From Apoderus coryli (lineage: Eukaryota > Arthropoda > Insecta > Coleoptera > Attelabidae): 64,000 nucleotides of DNA. Of this stretch, positions 62,001 through 64,000 are shown one piece after another. Position 1 is the stretch's first letter, and each line of letters begins with the position of its first letter. Below the pieces are notes generated by a model, which saw nothing but the letters and a program-made list of their open reading frames with translations, was not told the origin of the DNA and searched no databases. Location of the stretch: contig OU452212.1 of assembly GCA_911728435.2 (NCBI GenBank), forward strand, positions 4,842,563 through 4,906,562. Reading direction: 5' to 3'. The translations under genes and the position numbers were made by a program.

Positions 62001-64000
62001 TTATTAGTTGGTGTACCAAATAGGCATCCGATTCTTATTTTTTACTCTAAGTAACTAAGTAGTATGTACAAATTTTCCCTAGTAATACCACAAAAGGTTA
62101 AATTATTTCCCGAAATTTTTATTTATAAAATTATTGATGATAATCGAAAAGAAATTAACCTCTTGGTATTCGCTAAGAAAATTCTACACCAAATTGTGTT
62201 TAAAGCAAAATAAATAATGTTTGAGAGCCATATATTTTTTTAATATCGACCGTAGATGCTAAAAAATACCATTTCAATATTTAGCAATGTTTTTAAACGG
62301 TTATGTCACAATACTTAAATATAGCCGCGAAAAATATTTCCGGAATTTTTTTTGGTTGCTATGGTAAGGTGTCAAAATTAAGGCATCTTATTGATTGAAA
62401 AAAGGTGTGAAATTTTCAGCATAATCAGCCTGACAACTATCAAGATAATATTTATATTCAAATATATCATTTTAATTTTGACACCTTGTATCATGGTTAT
62501 TATTGATTTTGGTACCAAGGGAATTCTAGATAAATCATAATATTTTCATGTGAGTTATAATAATGAGATATTCATTACGGACCACCCGAAAAATAATATG
62601 AATATAAATAATATATATAGTTCTGATCACTTCCGATCCAATTTAGCAAATTCCATAATTTATTTTCGATGTTATATACGAGAGAAGAAATACCAAAAGC
62701 CATTTATTATATTATGTGCTTTTCTACATAGTATTGTGATATCGAAATATTTTTTAGTCATCATTGTATTTAGCCATCAAGTTTTCGTTGCTCCCTGGAG
62801 AGCTATTTTTAAGCCTAGAAGAAATCAAAAATTAATTTTGGAGGCTGTAGCATTAACGGAGCCCATTTCCCCCACATGTTCATTGGAAGAAAAGTCCTAT
62901 TTAGATTTTCAAAAGCAGTTTGTAAAATAAGTTTAAAAGACCCTACATTAGTCAAACATTACCTCTTAACACGTTGAATGCCGAATGTATCCAACATGAA
63001 TAGAAGCACAATGTTTCAAGGAATACACGTATCCACCTCGGATACAAACTGGTTTTTATATTTCTAGCCGTATGTATCCGTGTTAGATGCAGGCTTTGCA
63101 CGTATTATTATGGGAGCTTTTATATAGTGGCCTGGAGAATCCAAAAACTGCTTGGCCTGCGGATTTTGTTTCTGTTTTTTTTTTTGCTAGAGCGGAATTT
63201 ATAAGTGGTTTATTTAAAAAAATATTGCAAAACGATCAAACTAAAAAGGAACACGTAGTCCTAAGTAGGAGTTTCAAGCACCAAAACATTCGTAGACTTC
63301 AAAAAAACTCTATAAGCAACAATATTTTTCACACGGGACGTGATCTGATTTAATGTAATTAAAAATTAAAATTGAATGAATGAATTAAATGATGGAAATT
63401 AAAATTAAATTTAGTTTCCATCACTTTTTTTTTGTAACAGTTTAAATATGGACATCTTTTTCTGCCAGAACCTTGACTTTCTTCTAAATAATCTTGTGCC
63501 GCAGCTTGCAGATTCGCTTCAGTAGGTGGAATACGTTGCGTGTATATCCAACGTCGATACATTTTTAAAACCATGTTTCTAGAGAATCTAAATTTTTCTT
63601 ACATAATTTTTGTTGTATTTTGACTTTAACAAAATAATATTTTATTAGACAATTCCGAAAAAAAAAATTACCATTGGAGCCAAATTTTTTGCTTCCATTG
63701 TGGCACTGAACGTGTTAAATAAGGCCTAATCAAAAGGTTGAAACGATTGACTGTTTTCTATTATACAAACATGCGTTTTTATACACGGTTTTCACTGTTG
63801 AAGTGTGAAGAAAAAATACTCTATTTTGAATAGGAAATCTAAAAATATAATACTATGTAGCGTGTATAGTATAGATTCGATTGACCTGCTGAAGTAACCA
63901 AATTTTCAAAGTAATCCTGTCTCTCGTTTTCCACAAACCTCTAATCTACCATCGACTGTGAAACAGCGTGTATATAAAAATCATACTTACCATTTTGCAT
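43241..64000 (-). CDS. sif: Still life (Sif/TIAM-type Rac guanine-nucleotide exchange factor), 3' part
   Basis: Exons (minus strand): 63991-64000 and beyond, 60437-60697, 60112-60296, 57818-57910, 56046-56240, 52935-53043, 50467-50646, 50278-50396, 48203-48379, 47960-48147, 47725-47905, 47475-47613, 44237-44375, 43241-44087. All borders are GT-AG and all phases match, giving 2,823 nt and 940 codons before the stop. Domains in order: the end of a PDZ domain ([20 protein letters not shown]), a Ser/Pro linker with PPPPSEPPV, a DH domain, a PH domain, and a basic Ser-rich tail. Sif activates Rac-type GTPases and in Drosophila acts at synapses and cell junctions. The DH and PH stretches match my memory of fly Sif nearly residue for residue. 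The N-terminal exons lie beyond 64000. The introns hold many dead transposons, but no exon is interrupted. Confidence 0.93.
43493..43783 (-). repeat. In-frame coding minisatellite (SPNG unit)
   Basis: About eleven diverged units of 7-10 codons with the core S-P-N-G/N-(Q-S)-R-K. On the plus strand the units appear as GGACTAGCTTTACGTCCGTT-like steps of 21 or 27 nt. Because the units keep multiples of three, the reading frame is preserved through the array. Confidence 0.85.
44755..44943 (+). mobile_element. piggyBac-type transposase C-terminal cysteine-rich remnant in a sif intron
   Basis: The plus strand reads [20 protein letters not shown], then [19 protein letters not shown] and a stop at 44941. 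The C..C...C..C..H...C..C spacing and the GRCHLC...R.RC...C.EH motif are typical of the C-terminal zinc-binding domain of piggyBac transposases. The catalytic part upstream is not recognisable. The ORF at 44515-44718 just before it is uncharacterised and may belong to the same element. Confidence 0.7.
45293..45893 (+). mobile_element. DUF4817/Tc1-mariner-type element, 5' end and truncated transposase
   Basis: It begins with AGGGTGAGTCACAAGACTAA. An ATG at 45551 opens [20 protein letters not shown] with ENFTL, the N-terminal HTH start of this transposase group. Broken frames then give [34 protein letters not shown] and [19 protein letters not shown]. The similarity stops abruptly at about 45893, where a LINE fragment begins in mid-reading, so the element is truncated at that junction. 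Multiple stops make it inactive. Confidence 0.7.
45894..46620 (+). mobile_element. Jockey-clade LINE fragment with reverse-transcriptase blocks
   Basis: Plus-strand blocks in order: [19 protein letters not shown], a frameshift, [27 protein letters not shown] (about 46050), [20 protein letters not shown] followed by DLA (46168-46236), [12 protein letters not shown], a frameshift, then [14 protein letters not shown] (46355) and [13 protein letters not shown]. The order is normal but compressed, with internal deletions. The FADD catalytic motif is still visible. Same family as the copy at 12270-13680, judging from shared blocks. Confidence 0.75.
46621..47474. other. Sif intron remainder, no feature seen
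   Basis: AT-rich intronic sequence ending in the donor of the exon at 47475-47613. Confidence 0.4.
47475..47613 (-). CDS. sif: Sif exon between PH domain and C-terminal tail (post-PH linker)
   Basis: Reads [20 protein letters not shown], then [20 protein letters not shown], ending TVGDTT in phase 1. The next exon (44237-44375) continues [20 protein letters not shown] and ends in phase 2. The phase-1 end at 47475 is also compatible with the distal exon at 34274-34443, which would skip the exons between. Both linker exons are hydrophilic and probably disordered. Confidence 0.85.
47725..48379 (-). CDS. sif: Sif exons encoding the PH domain (three exons)
   Basis: Exon 48203-48379 reads [20 protein letters not shown] then [20 protein letters not shown], with [19 protein letters not shown] at its end. 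Exon 47960-48147 reads [40 protein letters not shown], and [20 protein letters not shown]. Exon 47725-47905 reads [20 protein letters not shown] and then [15 protein letters not shown]. The final WELIHLR segment supplies the PH C-terminal helix with its tryptophan. In TIAM-type proteins the DH-adjacent PH domain binds phosphoinositides and supports exchange. The acceptor at 48149-48148 (AAAAG/GGG) has a purine-rich neighbourhood but keeps the frame. Confidence 0.92.
48545..49640 (+). mobile_element. R1/I-type LINE relic with reverse-transcriptase end and RNase H remnant
   Basis: Plus-strand blocks: [20 protein letters not shown] (about 48580), [11 protein letters not shown] (about 48768), [12 protein letters not shown] (about 48935), [20 protein letters not shown] (about 48976), then, in another frame, a long open stretch of 95 codons (49015-49302). 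Further on [20 protein letters not shown] (about 49352) matches the RNase H core (E-A-E-L-AI-L) found in R1/LOA/I-type elements. Frameshifts and stops are frequent. This family differs from the Jockey-clade copies elsewhere in the window. Confidence 0.72.
49756..49911. mobile_element. Foldback MITE copy 2 (sif intron)
   Basis: Left end GAATTGCTTGTTACATAAAG, identical over 20 bp to the copy at 57028. The centre and right side match the copy at 18167-18322 (CCGTTTCGT, ATCCAC, TCATCAGTG, GGCAGTGTGAC, AACATTTAC-AAGAGC). The right arm (TGTGACCCAAATTTCCAACAT) is the inverse of the left arm's ATGTTGGAACTTTGTTTCACA. Confidence 0.75.
50065..50240 (-). mobile_element. Small LINE reverse-transcriptase fragment
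   Basis: Minus strand reads [20 protein letters not shown] followed by LRHICP, matching '[19 protein letters not shown]' reverse-transcriptase domain 2a-type sequence with substitutions. It ends about 40 bp from a sif exon (50278-50396). Confidence 0.55.
50278..57910 (-). CDS. sif: Sif exons encoding the DH (RhoGEF) domain (five exons)
   Basis: Exons 57818-57910, 56046-56240, 52935-53043, 50467-50646 and 50278-50396. They read [20 protein letters not shown] with [26 protein letters not shown] with [40 protein letters not shown] with [36 protein letters not shown] with [18 protein letters not shown]; and [30 protein letters not shown] is conserved region 1 and [15 protein letters not shown] is conserved region 3, the core of the Rho/Rac exchange surface. 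No catalytic motif is missing. The introns here are 0.07-3 kb and hold LINEs in both orientations and a MITE. Confidence 0.93.
51535..52345 (-). mobile_element. Jockey-clade LINE, comparatively well-kept reverse transcriptase
   Basis: A 269-codon open frame holds [75 protein letters not shown] and [20 protein letters not shown], so fingers, palm and the FADD active-site motif are present in one frame. The first ~25 codons and the part after KKTTCLPI are scrambled, so only the centre of ORF2 remains. It is the youngest-looking LINE here. It is antisense to none of the host: it lies in the same orientation as sif, in the intron 50647-52934. Confidence 0.82.
53640..54190 (-). mobile_element. LINE ORF2 C-terminal fragment, minus strand
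   Basis: Minus strand reads [20 protein letters not shown], then [20 protein letters not shown] and [14 protein letters not shown], the 'LGF..R.....N...L..LY.SLVRP.LEFAS.VWSP...IE.VQ..FLR' block after the reverse transcriptase. Weaker [17 protein letters not shown] sequence follows toward 53700. Two frames are needed, so it is broken. Confidence 0.68.
54191..55330 (+). mobile_element. Decayed Jockey-clade LINE, plus strand, in a sif intron
   Basis: Blocks in order: [20 protein letters not shown] at about 54175, [20 protein letters not shown] (54447), [16 protein letters not shown] remnant (54519), a [10 protein letters not shown] remnant of the INDL block (about 54720), [14 protein letters not shown] (about 54780, FADD changed to FAED), and [15 protein letters not shown] near 55030. 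It abuts an opposite-strand LINE fragment head to head near 54190. Many stops. Confidence 0.62.
57019..57176. mobile_element. Foldback MITE copy 3: near-perfect 158-bp hairpin in a sif intron
   Basis: The two arms (57019-57087 and about 57108-57176) are reverse complements with about eight mismatches over 69 nt. The arm starts TTTATTTGTGAATTGCTTGT and contains its own small hairpin, CTTGTTACATAAAGTAACAAG, then CTCAGTTATGTTGGAAATTT and TCACACTGCC. The loop is only about 20 nt. It lacks the CCGTTTCG/CATCAGTG centre found in copies 1 and 2. Confidence 0.85.
57290..57665. repeat. Degenerate tandem duplication, unit about 180-240 bp
   Basis: ACTGATGACGATGCTAGGGC with AACAGTGGCAAC, then GAAGGCTACAATTAGAG and CAGTGAAGAT, recurs as ACTGATGAGGCTCTAATGAC with AACAGTGGTAAA, then GAAGGCTAGAATTAGAG and CCAATGAAGAT. 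Intervening lengths differ, so units are diverged or indel-rich. No coding frame is kept. Confidence 0.5.
58560..58585. repeat. Perfect 26-bp palindrome in a sif intron
   Basis: CAAAGATTAATGT followed directly by its exact reverse complement ACATTAATCTTTG. CAAAAG and ACAAAAG flank it on either side as near direct repeats. Confidence 0.9.
59041..59062. repeat. (TA)n microsatellite
   Basis: Uninterrupted TA dinucleotides after a short GA run. Confidence 0.85.
60112..60296 (-). CDS. sif: Sif PDZ-DH linker exon
   Basis: Reads [20 protein letters not shown], then [20 protein letters not shown] and [20 protein letters not shown]. It enters in phase 1 and leaves in phase 0 at a GTAAGC donor. The serine-rich [20 protein letters not shown] segment is the part most likely to be conserved. 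The rest looks disordered. Confidence 0.88.
60437..64000 (-). CDS. sif: Sif exons encoding the end of the PDZ domain and following linker
   Basis: Exon 60437-60697 reads [20 protein letters not shown] and then [20 protein letters not shown], followed by [32 protein letters not shown] and [24 protein letters not shown] is the carboxylate-distal turn typical of PDZ domains. The final ten bases of the window (63991-64000) read ATGCAAAATG on the minus strand before a GTAAGTATGA donor. They end in phase 1 and join as [11 protein letters not shown], so they are the 3' end of the preceding PDZ exon. The 3.3-kb intron between holds a piggyBac remnant. Confidence 0.9.
60698..62965. other. Sif intron, AT-rich, no gene seen
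   Basis: A 126-codon ORF (62550-62930) has no family match and no splice context. Otherwise only AT-rich runs and a near direct repeat TTTAAAAGAATTTATTTATT/TTTAAAAGAATTTATTTGTA near 61819-61860. Confidence 0.4.
62970..63714. mobile_element. piggyBac-type remnant with TTAA target duplications, 745 bp
   Basis: The ends CACGTTGAATGCC (left) and CACGTTCAGTGCC (reverse complement of the right end) are flanked by TTAA on both sides (62966-62969 and 63715-63718), the piggyBac target. Inside are two short opposed ORFs, 63087-63353 plus ([20 protein letters not shown]) and 63359-63574 minus ([28 protein letters not shown]). I could not assign either to a transposase domain with confidence, so the interior is mostly deleted. 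It lies 277 bp from a sif PDZ exon. Confidence 0.72.

Noticed and set aside
62550..62930. 126-codon plus-strand ORF in a sif intron
   Set aside because: Low-complexity, no recognisable domain, no promoter or splice signals; ends close to a piggyBac remnant.

Overview
The window looks like nuclear DNA of an insect. It is strongly AT-rich, its genes are split by GT-AG introns, and it carries an RR-2 cuticular protein gene and an insect-type still life (sif/TIAM) gene. It is full of decayed non-LTR, Tc1/mariner and piggyBac elements. A beetle is my best guess, mainly because short group-7-allergen-like secreted protein genes sit in tandem here, but the sequence does not prove the order.

Layout. 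(1) 1-7,100, minus strand: two tandem paralogues of a small secreted lipid-binding-type protein (Grp7 allergen-like). The first is cut by the window start; the second is complete in five exons (214 aa). They share exon structure, signal-peptide exon and a conserved promoter block. (2) 7,100-16,900: a transposon graveyard of several Jockey/CR1-group LINE fragments, two tRNA-like relics, a 712-bp terminal-inverted-repeat element, a 36-bp perfect palindrome and two tiny open stretches that may be exons. (3) 16,895-19,768, plus strand: a three-exon RR-2 cuticular protein gene (276 aa) with a TATA box and a 21-nt first coding exon. (4) 19,800-34,270: a long, very AT-rich stretch with no gene I can support, only two unrecognised ORFs, hairpins and repeats. 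(5) 34,274-64,000, minus strand: the 3' part of sif. I could place 14 exons with matching splice phases: the end of the PDZ domain, linker, DH (RhoGEF) domain, PH domain and C-terminal tail.

The most interesting result is the end of sif. The last exon (43,241-44,087) reads into a lysine/serine-rich tail built of about eleven SPNG(QS)RK-type repeats. The same exon holds a good in-phase donor at 43,984. A separate, phase-compatible terminal coding exon lies 9.5 kb downstream (34,274-34,443). This predicts two protein isoforms with completely different C-termini, one of them made by reading through a splice donor.

The sif introns are loaded with LINE, Tc1/mariner, piggyBac and foldback-MITE insertions in both orientations. 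The same MITE family also lies in the first intron of the cuticular gene. No sif exon appears broken. All exon models come from reading splice signals and protein similarity from memory; no alignment or transcript data were available.
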